Shown: positions 17,760 through 26,929, counted from the stretch's first letter. The stretch: 64,000 nt of DNA from Mesorhizobium sp. INR15 (GCF_015500075.1 NZ_CP045496.1:5900001-5964000); one strand, 5' to 3'. The notes: generated by a model not told the origin, from the letters alone. A program made the numbers and translations.

Positions 17760-18511
17760 ACCTCTCCCTCTCCGGAAAGACGGTCGTCATCACCGGCGCG
17801 AGCCGGGGTATCGGTCTCGGCATCGCCAGGGGCTTCGCCCAGGCCGGCGCCAGCCTGCATCTGATCGCGAACGACCCAGCCGTTCACGAACGGGCACATG
17901 AGCTGGGCGCCACCAGTGCCGAGGCCGACATTGCCGATCGCGCGGCTGTCGCGGCCGCACTCGAACCGGTCGCCCGCATCGACGTGCTCATCAACAATGC
18001 CGGCCTCGAATTGATGACGCCGATCACCGACAGTGACGACGACAACGAAGCCGCTTTCAGGCGCATCATCGAGATCAACATCATCGGCACGGCGCTGGTC
18101 ACGGCCCGTGCCTTGCCGCGCATGCAGGACGGCGGCTCGATCATCAACACCGCGTCGATCTGGGGCCGCGTCGCCGAGGCGCGGTTCGGCGCCTATGTCG
18201 CCTCCAAGCATGCCATTATCGGCCTGACCAAGACCTGGGCCAAGGAGCTTGGATCGAAGGGTATCCGCGTCAATGCGGTCTGTCCCGGCTGGGTCCGCAC
18301 GGAGGCGTCGATGCGCTCGCTCGGCCGCATGGCGCAGCAGGGCGATGTCAGCGAGGAGACGCTGCTCGAAAGCATTGTCGGCGCGCAGGCCCTGCCGGGG
18401 CTGATGGAGCCGGCCGACATGGCCGGCACCTATCTGTTCCTGGCGTCGGACCTCGCCGCCAATATCACTGGACAGTCGCTCGGCGTCGACAGGGGAGAAG
18501 TGCCTTGGTAA
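17756..18511 (+). CDS. Short-chain dehydrogenase/reductase
   Basis: This 251-residue SDR has TGASRGIG, NNAG, and the catalytic Ser in NTASIWG with Y-V-A-S-K. It is a classical NAD(P)-dependent alcohol/ketone oxidoreductase of unknown substrate. It overlaps the ATPase by 4 bases and the second SDR by 7 bases. Two consecutive, clearly different SDRs suggest two sequential oxidation or reduction steps on the imported compound. Confidence 0.88.
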   Translation: MNLSLSGKTVVITGASRGIGLGIARGFAQAGASLHLIANDPAVHERAHELGATSAEADIADRAAVAAALEPVARIDVLINNAGLELMTPITDSDDDNEAAFRRIIEINIIGTALVTARALPRMQDGGSIINTASIWGRVAEARFGAYVASKHAIIGLTKTWAKELGSKGIRVNAVCPGWVRTEASMRSLGRMAQQGDVSEETLLESIVGAQALPGLMEPADMAGTYLFLASDLAANITGQSLGVDRGEVPW

Positions 18512-19212
18512 GCCCGCTTCACGAAAAGCGCGCTCTGGTCACCGGCGCGGCCAGCGGCATCGGCCGCGCGACCGCACTCGCCTTGCGGGAAGCGGGCGCC
18601 ACCGTTCTCGGGCTCGACCTGAAGGCGTCCGAAGGCGATATCCCGATCCTTGCCTGCGACCTCGCCATCGAAGCCGACATCATTGCAGCAGTCAGGCAAG
18701 GCGCGGAGCGGATTGGCGGCTATGACATTCTCGTCAACAATGCCGGCATCCTACAGGAAGCGCCACTGGACGCGATATCTATCGGGCATGTCGACCGCAT
18801 GTTCGCGGTCAACGTGCGCGGCGTGATCCTGGTGGCACGGGAAGTCCTGCCCTATCTCCCCAATGGCGGCCGTATCATCAACGTCGCTTCGGAGCTTGCC
18901 TATCTCGGCCGGGCGAACGCCTCGGTCTATTGCGCGACAAAGGCCGCCCTGCTCGGCCTGACCCGTTCCTGGGCACGCGAGCTTGCCCCTCGCATCCTTG
19001 TCAACGCCGTGGCGCCCGGGCCAACCGACACGCCGCTTCTCGGCTTTGAAGCACTCACCGAGAGCCAGCGCGCGCAGGAAACCACCCATCCGTTGGGGCG
19101 GATCGGGCGGCCGGATGAAATCGCGTCCGCGGTGGTTTTCCTGGCCGGCCCGGGCTCCACTTTTTTCACCGGACAATGCCTGGGCGCCAATGGCGGCGCG
19201 GCAATGCTTTGA
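18505..19212 (+). CDS. Short-chain dehydrogenase/reductase (second)
   Basis: This 235-residue SDR starts at a TTG that lies inside the end of the previous SDR gene; GGGGAGAAG upstream is a good ribosome-binding site. It has TGAASGIG, NNAG, and the catalytic NVAS with Y-C-A-T-K. The C-terminal VVFLAGPGSTFFTGQCLGANGG block is typical of the FabG-like group. Substrate unknown; it lies between the importer and a creatininase-family gene. Confidence 0.87.
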   Translation: MVSPLHEKRALVTGAASGIGRATALALREAGATVLGLDLKASEGDIPILACDLAIEADIIAAVRQGAERIGGYDILVNNAGILQEAPLDAISIGHVDRMFAVNVRGVILVAREVLPYLPNGGRIINVASELAYLGRANASVYCATKAALLGLTRSWARELAPRILVNAVAPGPTDTPLLGFEALTESQRAQETTHPLGRIGRPDEIASAVVFLAGPGSTFFTGQCLGANGGAAML

Positions 19213-19218
19213 AATGAG

Positions 19219-19995
19219 ATGATCATGACAGACAGAGTTTTCCTTGCCGAGCTGCCGTGGCCCGAAGCCGAGAAGCGGATCGCAGCCGGCGCGCCCGTCT
19301 TCCTGCCGCTTGGTGCAACCGAACAGCATGGCCACCACATGGCGATGAATGTCGATGTCGTCCTGCCGACCGCTATTGCCGAAGCAGTGGCGAAACAGGT
19401 CGGCGGTCTCGTCGCGCCGACCATCGCCTACGGCAACCGCTCGCAGCCGAGGACGGGTGGCGGTCCCGCCTTCCCCGGGACGATCAACGTCACCGCGCAT
19501 ACGTTCTCGCTGCTGGTCAAGGATGTGATCTGCGACCTCTACCGGCAGAAGGTTCGGCGCATCGTCGTGCTCAACGGCCACTACGAGAACATCGGCCCGT
19601 CGATCGAAGGCATCGAACTGGCGCTTGACGCCATCGGCCGCGAGCGTGCGGCGGATCTTACGATCCTGCGCATCGACCATTGGGAAATGGTGCGCGCCGA
19701 GACGCTGGCGAAAGTGTTTCCTGATGGCTACCCCGGCATCGAGCTCGAGCACGCAAGCGTCATTGAGACCTCGATGATGCTGGCGCTGCGCCCGGAGCTC
19801 GTCGATCTCGGCAAGGCGCTGCATGACGGGCCCGCACAATTCAAACCCTATGATCGCTATCCCCGACCCGCCGAGGAAGTGCCGCCCTCCGGCGTCCTGT
19901 CGCTGACCGAGGGCTCGTCGGCCGAGAAGGGCCGCTGGCTGCTCGACGACTGCGAGACGCGGATCGCCGACATCGTCAAACATGAATTCTTCTGA
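19219..19995 (+). CDS. Creatininase-family amidohydrolase
   Basis: This 258-residue protein belongs to the metal-dependent creatininase family, which opens cyclic amides such as creatinine or cleaves small formamides. The metal-binding GATEQHGHHM block is at residues 33-41 with Asp46 further on, then GGGPAFPGT and the NGHYENI motif. Start is at 19219 or at the Met two codons later. The next gene is a ureohydrolase, so the pair could open a cyclic guanidino compound and then release urea. That pathway is my inference; the family is also used in other contexts, such as 3-dehydro sugar acid or cofactor biosynthesis. Confidence 0.85.
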   Translation: MIMTDRVFLAELPWPEAEKRIAAGAPVFLPLGATEQHGHHMAMNVDVVLPTAIAEAVAKQVGGLVAPTIAYGNRSQPRTGGGPAFPGTINVTAHTFSLLVKDVICDLYRQKVRRIVVLNGHYENIGPSIEGIELALDAIGRERAADLTILRIDHWEMVRAETLAKVFPDGYPGIELEHASVIETSMMLALRPELVDLGKALHDGPAQFKPYDRYPRPAEEVPPSGVLSLTEGSSAEKGRWLLDDCETRIADIVKHEFF

Positions 19996-20007
19996 GGTGC
20001 CGACATC

Positions 20008-20973
20008 ATGAGCAGCAATTTCTTCCAGCCGGTCGACGCGTCGGCTGTTCCTCGCTTCGCCGGGCTTTCGACCTTCATGCGGCTGCCGGCGGTGCCGAGC
20101 GCCGAGGGGCTCGATATCGCCCTTGTCGGCATACCGTGGGACGGCGGCACGACCAACCGCGCCGGCGCACGCCACGGCCCGCGCGAAATCCGTAATCAGT
20201 CGAGCCTGATGCGGCGCGCCCATCATGTCTCGGGGACGGAGCCGTTCAGCATCGCCAACGTTGCCGATGTCGGAGATGTCTCCGTCAATCCCATCAACCT
20301 GCTGGACGGATTGAAGCGCATCGAGGACGGTATCGCGCAGATCGTCGGCGCAGGCGCCATTCCGCTTGCCGCCGGCGGTGATCATCTGACCACGCTGCCG
20401 GTGCTGCGCGCCGTCGCCAAGGACAAGCCCGTCGGCATGATCCATTTCGACGCGCATTCCGACACCAATGACAGCTATTTCGGCGACAACCCTTACACGC
20501 ACGGCACGCCCTTCCGCCGCGCCATCGAGGAGGGACTGCTCGACCCGAAGCGCGTCGTGCAGATCGGCATTCGCGGCTCCATCTACGAGCCAGGCGAGCA
20601 TGACTGGGCGGTCGCCCAGGGTATTCGCATCATCTACATGGAAGAGTTCGTTCGGCGCGGCGCAGCCAGTGTCATGGAAGAGGCGCGCGCCATCGCCGGA
20701 AGCGGGCCGACCTATGTGACCTTCGACATCGACTGCATCGACCCGTCGATGGCGCCGGGCACGGGCACGCCCGAACTGGGCGGCTTCACCACCAGAGAGG
20801 CGCAGGAGATGGTGCGCCTCCTCGAAGGGCTGAACATTGTCGGCGCCGATGTGGTGGAAGTCGCTCCGCCGTTCGATCTCGGCGGTATGACGGCGCTCGC
20901 CGGCGCGACAATGATGTTCGAACTGCTGTGCGTGATTGCGAAGTCCGTCTCGGAACGCCGAGGACAGGTCTGA
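20008..20973 (+). CDS. Agmatinase-family ureohydrolase
   Basis: This 321-residue manganese ureohydrolase hydrolyses a guanidino group to urea and an amine. The ligands are visible as GGDHLTTLP, HFDAHSDTND and TFDIDCIDPSMAPGTGTPE, the full signature set of agmatinase/guanidinobutyrase/guanidinopropionase. Clearly similar enzymes act on agmatine, 4-guanidinobutyrate and guanidinoacetate, so I do not give a gene symbol. It ends the operon started by the binding protein at 15098. Confidence 0.9.
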   Translation: MSSNFFQPVDASAVPRFAGLSTFMRLPAVPSAEGLDIALVGIPWDGGTTNRAGARHGPREIRNQSSLMRRAHHVSGTEPFSIANVADVGDVSVNPINLLDGLKRIEDGIAQIVGAGAIPLAAGGDHLTTLPVLRAVAKDKPVGMIHFDAHSDTNDSYFGDNPYTHGTPFRRAIEEGLLDPKRVVQIGIRGSIYEPGEHDWAVAQGIRIIYMEEFVRRGAASVMEEARAIAGSGPTYVTFDIDCIDPSMAPGTGTPELGGFTTREAQEMVRLLEGLNIVGADVVEVAPPFDLGGMTALAGATMMFELLCVIAKSVSERRGQV

Positions 20974-21017
20974 TCGTACCGGTCAGGTCAAGGCGCTGTC
21001 GATAGTACTCTGGAGCG

Positions 21018-22427
21018 TCACCGTAGCGCAGACGGCGCAAGATCAAAGACGCGACCGGGATTGAGGATGGTGTTGGGGTCAAGCGCCGCCTTCAGCCGGC
21101 GCATCGTGGCGATTTCAGCATCGCTGCGCACCAGGTGCAGCCACTTCTTCTTGTCGAGGCCGATGCCATGTTCGGCCGAGACGCCGCCACCGGCCGCGGC
21201 CACGCTGCGGTAGACGATGTCATATGCCGCGGCCAGATCCCCGGTGCGAACCTGATAGTGCAGATTGCCGTCGCCGAGATGGCCGAAGACATAGATGTCG
21301 GCGCCGGGATCGACGGCGCGGATGGCGGCTTCCGTTTCCCGCAGGAAAGCTCCCATGCGCGCCAGCGGAATGCTGATATCGACGCCGATCAGATCCTTCA
21401 TCGAAAACAGCAGACGGTTGGCGTCCTCGCGCACATCCCACAGCGCGCGGAATTCACGCGGTGACTGCGAGACGACGACATCATCGATCACGCCATCCTC
21501 GACCGCCTGCATCAGCACCTCGGCGAAACGCTCGGCATCGCGCTCCGGTTCGCTGCCCTGGATCTCGGCCAGCACATAGACGGGCGACCCGGCCGGCAGT
21601 GGTGCCGGCATGGCCATGGTGGCAACCATCGCGTCATAGAGCGGGGCGAAATTGACTTCGTAGGCCGACAGCAGCGGGCCGAGTTTTTGCCGCAGCAGGC
21701 CGAGCAGCGCGATGGCCGCATCAAGCGATGGAAGCGCGCAGAAAGCATTCACTTCCGAAGCCGGCTTCGGGTGCAGCCTCAGTGCCGCGCGCGTGACCAC
21801 GCCAAGCGTGCCTTCGGTGCCAATGAACAGCTGGCTGAGGTCATAGCCGGAATTGTCCTTGGGCAGGCCTTTGAGCGAGGTTAGCACGCTGCCATCGGCA
21901 AGCACGGCTTCCAGCCCCAGCACCTGCGCGCGGTACATGCCGTAGCGCAGCACGCGGATGCCACCGGCATTGGTGGCGATATTGCCGCCGACCGTGGCCG
22001 AGCCGCGCGCGCCGATGTCGACGCCGAACATCAGCCCGGCACCGTCAGCCGTTTCCTGCACAGCCTGCAGGGTTGCGCCTGCTTCCGCGACGATACTTGC
22101 CGCCTGCTGGTCGGGTGCGGCAAGGCTGGTCATACGCTCAAGCGACAACACCACTTCGCTGGGCTGCACGCGGGCAGAGCCGGTCAGCCCGGTGCGCCCA
22201 CCCTGAACGACGACAGGCTGGCCAAGACGGTTGCATGCGGCAAGCGCCGTGGCGACGCCAGCCGTATCACGCGGGCGCAGCACCACTTCAGGAAGCACGC
22301 CGAGCTTGCCGTCGGGATCGTCGCGATAGCGCTGATCAACGTCAGAGCCGGCGAGTATGGCGCCCGCGCCAAGTTGGCTGCCGAGTTCAGAGAGAAGCCT
22401 TTGCGTTTCAGACGACATCGGGTTCAT
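21018..22427 (-). CDS. GlcD-like FAD-linked 2-hydroxyacid oxidase/dehydrogenase
   Basis: This protein of about 469 residues has a PCMH-type FAD domain with QGGRTGLTGSA near residue 88 and a conserved ARGSATVGGNIATNAGGIRVLRYG split over residues 145-170, followed by a C-terminal FAD-oxidase domain with HLGDGNLHYQV and EHGIGLDKK. These are hallmarks of D-lactate/glycolate/2-hydroxyglutarate dehydrogenases. Possible starts are 22463, 22454, 22427 and 22418; 22427 is a compromise. It ends the minus arm of the GntR locus and would oxidise a 2-hydroxyacid product. Confidence 0.85.
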   Translation of the reverse strand: MNPMSSETQRLLSELGSQLGAGAILAGSDVDQRYRDDPDGKLGVLPEVVLRPRDTAGVATALAACNRLGQPVVVQGGRTGLTGSARVQPSEVVLSLERMTSLAAPDQQAASIVAEAGATLQAVQETADGAGLMFGVDIGARGSATVGGNIATNAGGIRVLRYGMYRAQVLGLEAVLADGSVLTSLKGLPKDNSGYDLSQLFIGTEGTLGVVTRAALRLHPKPASEVNAFCALPSLDAAIALLGLLRQKLGPLLSAYEVNFAPLYDAMVATMAMPAPLPAGSPVYVLAEIQGSEPERDAERFAEVLMQAVEDGVIDDVVVSQSPREFRALWDVREDANRLLFSMKDLIGVDISIPLARMGAFLRETEAAIRAVDPGADIYVFGHLGDGNLHYQVRTGDLAAAYDIVYRSVAAAGGGVSAEHGIGLDKKKWLHLVRSDAEIATMRRLKAALDPNTILNPGRVFDLAPSALR

Positions 22428-22526
22428 GCCTTTGCCCTGACCATCGCCCACCATGCTTGCCATCCTCAGTACCGTTGCCGGCCGACCATATTCGCGATCG
22501 CCTGGCGGTCAACAGCGGAAGCATGT

Positions 22527-22558
22527 GTCCGGCGCCAATCCCTGGGGAGGCGCCGGAC
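22527..22558 (-). terminator. Perfect 10-bp hairpin after the branched-chain-type binding-protein gene
   Basis: GTCCGGCGCC and GGCGCCGGAC form a perfect stem with a 12-base loop, starting 9 bases beyond the binding-protein stop on the minus strand. No T-run follows. It separates this gene from the FAD-oxidase gene and could be a partial terminator or RNA stabiliser. Confidence 0.6.
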
Positions 22559-22567
22559 GGCAGCGGA

Positions 22568-23827
22568 CTACTGCAGCTTCGCCTGCAAGGCGTTGACGTC
22601 GTCGGTGGTCATTTCGCCGTCGGTGGTAACCTTGCCGTCGACGATCTTCCAGAGGCGGAACGGACCGGTGATGTCGCCATACTTGTCGAAGGCAACCGGG
22701 CCGATGACGCCTTCGTAGCGGATCGGCTTGCCGTCCTTGATCAGGCCGAGCGCCTTGGCGAATTCTTCCTTGCCGGCAAAGATCGGCGTGCCGGCCGGGT
22801 CGACCGCCTTGTACATGGCATCCTTGATCTTGGCGGGGTCTTCGGAGCCGGCAATGGCGATGGCCAAGCCCACGATGGCGCCGGCATCATAGGAACGATC
22901 CGCCGCCGGATTGGACGGCTCGATGCCGGAGAAGGTCTTGTAGTTCTTCATGAAGTAATCGGTGGAGGCCGTCGGGCTGGTGCCGGACGACGTGCCATAG
23001 GCTTCCTTCAGATAATCGGCGCCAACGGACTCGATGAAATCGGGGCTGTTCATGCCGTCATTGAGCAGGAATTTCTGCACGCCGCCTTGCGAGATCCAAG
23101 TGCGGGCAACCGTCGCGCCGTCGACAGGCGTGCTGACGAGGTAGAGCCCGTCCGGCTCGCCGCCCATCGCCGCCGTGACTTCCGAAGCATAGCTCGACTG
23201 CTTTTCATTGTAGGGCGTGTCGGACACGATGGTGCCGCCGAGCGCTTTGTAGGCGCGTGAGAATTCGGCCACCATGTTGACGCCGAAGTCGTTGTTGACA
23301 TGGATGATTGACAGCTTCTTGAAGCCCTTGTCGACGGCGTATTTGGCTGCGGCAACACCTTGCAGCGCATCCGACGTGATGGTGCGGAAGAAGATGCCGT
23401 TGGTCTTGCCGTCACGGCCGAGCGCAGTCAGCGTCGGCGAGGACGAAGCCGGCGACACCTGGACGATCTTGGCCGGCGCGGTCACCGAGGTCAGGATTGG
23501 GATCGACACCGAAGAGATGATGCCGCCGATGATGACAGGCACCTTCTTGACCTGCACCAGCTGGGTGGCGGCGTCGACGGCGATGTTGCCCTGGCTCTGG
23601 CTGTCGCGGGTGTCGGTGACAAGATCGCAGCCGCGCACGCCGCCGGCATCATTGATGTCACGGAAAGCCATTTCGACCGACTTTGCGCCGGCCTGGCCGT
23701 ATTCGCCGGCCGGTCCTGTCAGTTCCATGACAAGGCCGACGGTGATCTTGCAGTCCGCCGCGTGGGCGACGCTGGCCATCGTCACGAGAGCGAGCGCGGT
23801 GGTGAGTTGGAGTATCGTCTTTCTCAT
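22568..23827 (-). CDS. Branched-chain-amino-acid-type (HAAT) ABC substrate-binding protein
   Basis: This 419-residue exported protein has a signal peptide (MRKTILQLTTALALVTMASVAHAAD) and a mature start KITVGLVMELTGPAGEYGQAG, typical of LivJ/HAAT proteins, with GVRGCDLVTDTRDSQ after it. Matching LivG, LivF, LivH and LivM genes lie divergently at 27058-30474, so the importer is split over two arms. The surrounding enzymes handle amine or hydroxyacid chemistry, so the ligand need not be a branched-chain amino acid. Confidence 0.9.
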   Translation of the reverse strand: MRKTILQLTTALALVTMASVAHAADCKITVGLVMELTGPAGEYGQAGAKSVEMAFRDINDAGGVRGCDLVTDTRDSQSQGNIAVDAATQLVQVKKVPVIIGGIISSVSIPILTSVTAPAKIVQVSPASSSPTLTALGRDGKTNGIFFRTITSDALQGVAAAKYAVDKGFKKLSIIHVNNDFGVNMVAEFSRAYKALGGTIVSDTPYNEKQSSYASEVTAAMGGEPDGLYLVSTPVDGATVARTWISQGGVQKFLLNDGMNSPDFIESVGADYLKEAYGTSSGTSPTASTDYFMKNYKTFSGIEPSNPAADRSYDAGAIVGLAIAIAGSEDPAKIKDAMYKAVDPAGTPIFAGKEEFAKALGLIKDGKPIRYEGVIGPVAFDKYGDITGPFRLWKIVDGKVTTDGEMTTDDVNALQAKLQ

Positions 23828-23875
23828 TTTTGTTCCCCTTTGAGCTACACGAACTGATTTTACGTCTGGAAGATC

Positions 23876-24307
23876 TCAGCGTTCCGGCACCTGCAGCCAG
23901 GTTTCATGCAGATGTCGCCATTGGACGCCGTTGGGCGCCGATGAACTGGTGGTGAAAACGGCACTGGATTGGCGACGGTTCGCCTTGCCGTCGCGCAGTT
24001 GCGCCTCGACATAGAAGACGACGATCGTGTCGCCGTCTTGCCAGCCGGGCCGGATGTCCTCGATGGCAATGGCAAAGCCGTCGTCGCAGGCAGCACGGCT
24101 CGAGCGGACATGGTCAACAACCGCGCCGCGATCGAGAACCTGGCCGTCCGGCGTCACCATGCCGAAGCCTTCGCCCATGACGCGCTCGAAGCGGCTGAAG
24201 TCGACTGTGTCGGCCCGTGCCGCGACAAACCAGTCGACGAACAGGCGATGCAGGTCGACCACCTCGGCGCTGGCCTTGGAAAACAGGGTCTCGTCGATGA
24301 CGCTCAT
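23876..24307 (-). CDS. NTF2-like / DUF4440-type small protein
   Basis: This 143-residue cytoplasmic protein looks like an NTF2-fold (SnoaL/DUF4440-like) domain: an N-terminal helical pair (VVDLHRLFVDWF), a central GEGFGMVTPDGQVLDRGAVVDHVR, then beta strands ending in WRHLHETWLQ. Family members include isomerases, dehydratase-like proteins and many with no activity assigned. It overlaps the aldo/keto reductase gene by 4 bases. Function is not assigned. Confidence 0.7.
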   Translation of the reverse strand: MSVIDETLFSKASAEVVDLHRLFVDWFVAARADTVDFSRFERVMGEGFGMVTPDGQVLDRGAVVDHVRSSRAACDDGFAIAIEDIRPGWQDGDTIVVFYVEAQLRDGKANRRQSSAVFTTSSSAPNGVQWRHLHETWLQVPER

Positions 24308-25359
24308 GTCCGGCCTGCGTTCAAATTGTAGTGCATGATCGAGCCGTGGCGGCCGTGGCGGTCGCGCTCCAGTGTGTATACATCACCCTGAAGACCATGG
24401 CTTTGCGCGATGACGGCGGCGATCAGCGCCATGTCCTCGGCGTCGAGCGTGATGTCCATGATCCTGGCATTGGCCAGCGCATGCGCCTGATTGCGGGCGC
24501 CGACGATGACGGCCGCCACTTGCGGCTGTTCGAGCACCCAGGCGCTGGCAATGGTTGCGATGTCGACACCGTGTCGATCGCCTACCGCTTTCAATGTCCT
24601 CAGCAACAGCTGGAACAGGTCCCAGCCGCCGAAATCGTCGATGATCAGCTTGTATTTGACCAGTGAGCGGTTCTCGAGGGGCATGGCAGGCTCTTCGACA
24701 TCAAGCCATTTGTCGCTGAGGAAGCCGCCCGCCACGGAGCCATAGCAAAGGAAGCTGACGCCGTTCCGCCTCGCAAGCTCGGCAAGGCTGTTGGCCGGCC
24801 GCTGATCGAGTACGGAATATTGCAATTGCTGGCTGACCAACGGGATGCCGGCGGCGAGGATTTCGGCCAGCCGCGGCGTGTCGAAATTGGTGGTGCCGAG
24901 ATTGCGCAACTTGCCTTCGACACGAAGCTCGTTGAGCCAGCCCATCGCATCGACATAGCGCGGCTGTGCGTAATCCCACCAATGGAACTGCACGAGGTCA
25001 ATCCGCTCGGTCTTCAGCCGCCGCAGCGACTGATCGACGATGCCCCTGATGTAGTCGCGGCTGATGCCGGCAAGCCGTTCGAGGTCGGGCACCATCTTGG
25101 TGTGGACCTTCATTTTGGCAGCGACGTCGAGCCCGCGTTCGGCGGCCAGCCGTAGTCGCGCCGCGCCAATCAGCTCTTCGACCCCGGTATAGATATCGGC
25201 GCAGTCATAGGTTCGGATGCCGGCGTCGAAAGTGGCAATCAGGTCGGTCACGGCCTGCTGGCGATCGATGGCGCCGTGGCCGCCGGCGAGCTGCCAGCCG
25301 CCGCGAATGACGCGTGAAATCGTATAGCCGGGCCCGAGTTCGAAGGATTTTCCGCCCAT
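24304..25359 (-). CDS. Aldo/keto reductase
   Basis: This 351-residue NAD(P)H-dependent oxidoreductase has the AKR tetrad visible: Asp and Tyr in DCADIY (near residue 55), Lys in AAKMKVH and His in QFHWWDY. The C-terminal VIVGARNQAHA segment, where AKRs hold the cofactor phosphate, is also present. It lies 2 bases after the TIGR04076 gene and overlaps the NTF2-like gene, inside a seven-gene minus-strand operon with a GntR regulator first. Substrate unknown. Confidence 0.88.
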   Translation of the reverse strand: MGGKSFELGPGYTISRVIRGGWQLAGGHGAIDRQQAVTDLIATFDAGIRTYDCADIYTGVEELIGAARLRLAAERGLDVAAKMKVHTKMVPDLERLAGISRDYIRGIVDQSLRRLKTERIDLVQFHWWDYAQPRYVDAMGWLNELRVEGKLRNLGTTNFDTPRLAEILAAGIPLVSQQLQYSVLDQRPANSLAELARRNGVSFLCYGSVAGGFLSDKWLDVEEPAMPLENRSLVKYKLIIDDFGGWDLFQLLLRTLKAVGDRHGVDIATIASAWVLEQPQVAAVIVGARNQAHALANARIMDITLDAEDMALIAAVIAQSHGLQGDVYTLERDRHGRHGSIMHYNLNAGRT

Positions 25360-25361
25360 GT

Positions 25362-25709
25362 CTAATCATTCTCCTTCGGCAGTGGCACAGCTGTCGTTTC
25401 GGCATGGCTGAAGCTGCGCTTGGCCAACCTCACGATCCGCAGCCGGCTGGCGCAATTGGGATCAGGACAGGCGATCTCGGCATCCGAGGTCATCCAGTCG
25501 TTCCTGTCGGTCGGGCGCTGCTTGGCCGCCAGCAAGGGCAACACGGCGGCAAGCGAATAGATCGAAAAGCCCTGCCCTGCCGGCAGCGACAGCATCTCGC
25601 CCTTCAGCTCGAAATAGTCGCCCTCCCTGGCGCCGCAATAAATCGGCTTGCCCTTGGGGATCACCGCTTCGACGCGAAGATCGAAGAGTTCGAAACCGTC
25701 GTCGGCCAT
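25362..25709 (-). CDS. TIGR04076-family small protein
   Basis: This 115-residue protein fits the TIGR04076 pattern: an N-terminal beta segment with a Lys-Gly-x-x-x-x-x-Cys region (PKGKPIYCGAREGDYFELKG), the middle FSIYSLAAVLPLLAAKQ and a basic tail containing CPDPNCASRLRIVRL. Members are small, often near oxidoreductases, and have no established function. It is directly preceded by DUF3830 without a gap and followed by an aldo/keto reductase, so a role as a small accessory protein in the same pathway is likely. Confidence 0.6.
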   Translation of the reverse strand: MADDGFELFDLRVEAVIPKGKPIYCGAREGDYFELKGEMLSLPAGQGFSIYSLAAVLPLLAAKQRPTDRNDWMTSDAEIACPDPNCASRLRIVRLAKRSFSHAETTAVPLPKEND

Positions 25710-26198
25710 TCAGACCTCCACCAGGCTAAAGGTGACGTCGCAGGCGCCGTTGCGGCGGATGATGCCGCATGCGGCGGCGAACTGTTCACGCTCCTCGGCA
25801 AGCACTTGCGCCACCACGCTGCCGGCCAGCCAGCCGATCGGGAACAGAAGGCGCGCACCCTGCCCGTAGTAGAGGCCGATGTCGAAAATCGCGTTGGGAT
25901 TGCCGCCCCACATGCGTGGCGGCACATAGGCCAGCACGATGTCGCCCGGCTGCGGGTTGAGCGTCGCGTTCTCTGCCGGCAAGGGCCGGGCATAGGCTTG
26001 GCCTTCGAGGTCGGCGGATGGAACCGGGCATGAAATTTCCGGCCCGGTCCACATCGCATGAATGCCGGCAACAACGCGTGGCATGCTGAGATATGCCGAG
26101 AGGAAGGCAGCGTTTTCCGGCGCCTTCTCCGGCAGCAACAGCGCCGTGACGGAAAGTTTGGAGCGCGGCTCGGTGATCAGGATCGCTGGCTTGGTCAT
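25710..26198 (-). CDS. DUF3830-family protein (cyclophilin-like fold)
   Basis: This 162-residue protein starts at 26198 (MTKPAILITEPRSKLSVTALL); the open frame goes on to 26537 but the extra part is a shadow of the GntR gene. It has the DUF3830 features: a short beta-rich start, APENAAFLSAYLSMP, then VLAYVPPRMWGGNPN and a Gly-rich end. Known structures of related proteins have a cyclophilin-like barrel. Such genes often sit in ABC-importer catabolic operons. Its start overlaps the GntR stop and its stop abuts TIGR04076. Confidence 0.65.
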   Translation of the reverse strand: MTKPAILITEPRSKLSVTALLLPEKAPENAAFLSAYLSMPRVVAGIHAMWTGPEISCPVPSADLEGQAYARPLPAENATLNPQPGDIVLAYVPPRMWGGNPNAIFDIGLYYGQGARLLFPIGWLAGSVVAQVLAEEREQFAAACGIIRRNGACDVTFSLVEV

Positions 26199-26929
26199 GT
26201 AAGATCTTTCAAGGCGGAGGTTTGCAGCTTGCTGCGCAGGAAGGTGAAGGGCCGGCTGATGTCGGCGACCAGGGACTCGCGTGCCGACTGCGCATCCTGC
26301 GTGGCGAGCGCCGTGACGATGCTGCGGTGATGTTGGGCGGTGTCGACCTCGCCGGCTTCCGAAAAGGCGTAGATGGCGACACGGATACAGGGCCCGGATT
26401 GCAGCCATAGGCTCTCGATCATCGGGATCAGCACGGCCGAACCGCAGGAACGATAAATCTCGAAGTGAAAACTCTGGTTGAGCGTCACTTCGCGATCGAC
26501 ATCCTTCTTGTGCTTCAGCGCCCGCATCTCGTCCCATTCGCCAAGGATGGTCTCGATGGTGGCGATCTGGCGTGGTCCCATGCGCGCGGCGGCCAGCGCG
26601 ATCGCCTCGCCCTCGATCAGGATCCGGGCGCGTAACAGGTCATCAAGGCGATCGAGCGTGATCGGCGGCACGCGCACCGAACGGTTGGGCAGCGCCTCCA
26701 GGGCCTTTTCGGTAATCAGCCGTCCGAGCGCCTCGCGCACCGGCATGGTCGATGTGACCAGCGCATCGGCGAGGCCACGGATGGTCAGCACTTGGCTCGG
26801 CTCGAACAGGCCGCCGATCAGGGCGCGGCGCAGTTCCGAATAGACGCGGTCCTGCACGGTTTCGCGGCCAACCGGCGCAAGCTGGGCAGCGATCGCCTCA
26901 TTGTTCTTTTCGATAGCGGCCTTTTGCAT
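26195..26929 (-). CDS. FCD-type GntR transcriptional regulator
   Basis: This 244-residue regulator has an N-terminal winged helix (VQDRVYSELRRALIGG, then STMPVREALGRLITEKALE, residues about 23-85) and an FCD domain. GGGAG upstream of 26929 supports the start. It is the first gene of the minus arm and divergent from the LivGFHM arm, so it probably controls both directions. A perfect palindrome at 27000-27009 lies in the shared intergenic region. Confidence 0.88.
   Translation of the reverse strand: MQKAAIEKNNEAIAAQLAPVGRETVQDRVYSELRRALIGGLFEPSQVLTIRGLADALVTSTMPVREALGRLITEKALEALPNRSVRVPPITLDRLDDLLRARILIEGEAIALAAARMGPRQIATIETILGEWDEMRALKHKKDVDREVTLNQSFHFEIYRSCGSAVLIPMIESLWLQSGPCIRVAIYAFSEAGEVDTAQHHRSIVTALATQDAQSARESLVADISRPFTFLRSKLQTSALKDLT

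Noticed and set aside
18751..20601. 616-codon open frame on the minus strand
   Set aside because: It lies antisense to a second SDR, the creatininase and the ureohydrolase, all with clear motifs. Its residues (rich in Arg, Gly, Ala, Asp, His) show no family pattern, as expected of a high-GC shadow frame.
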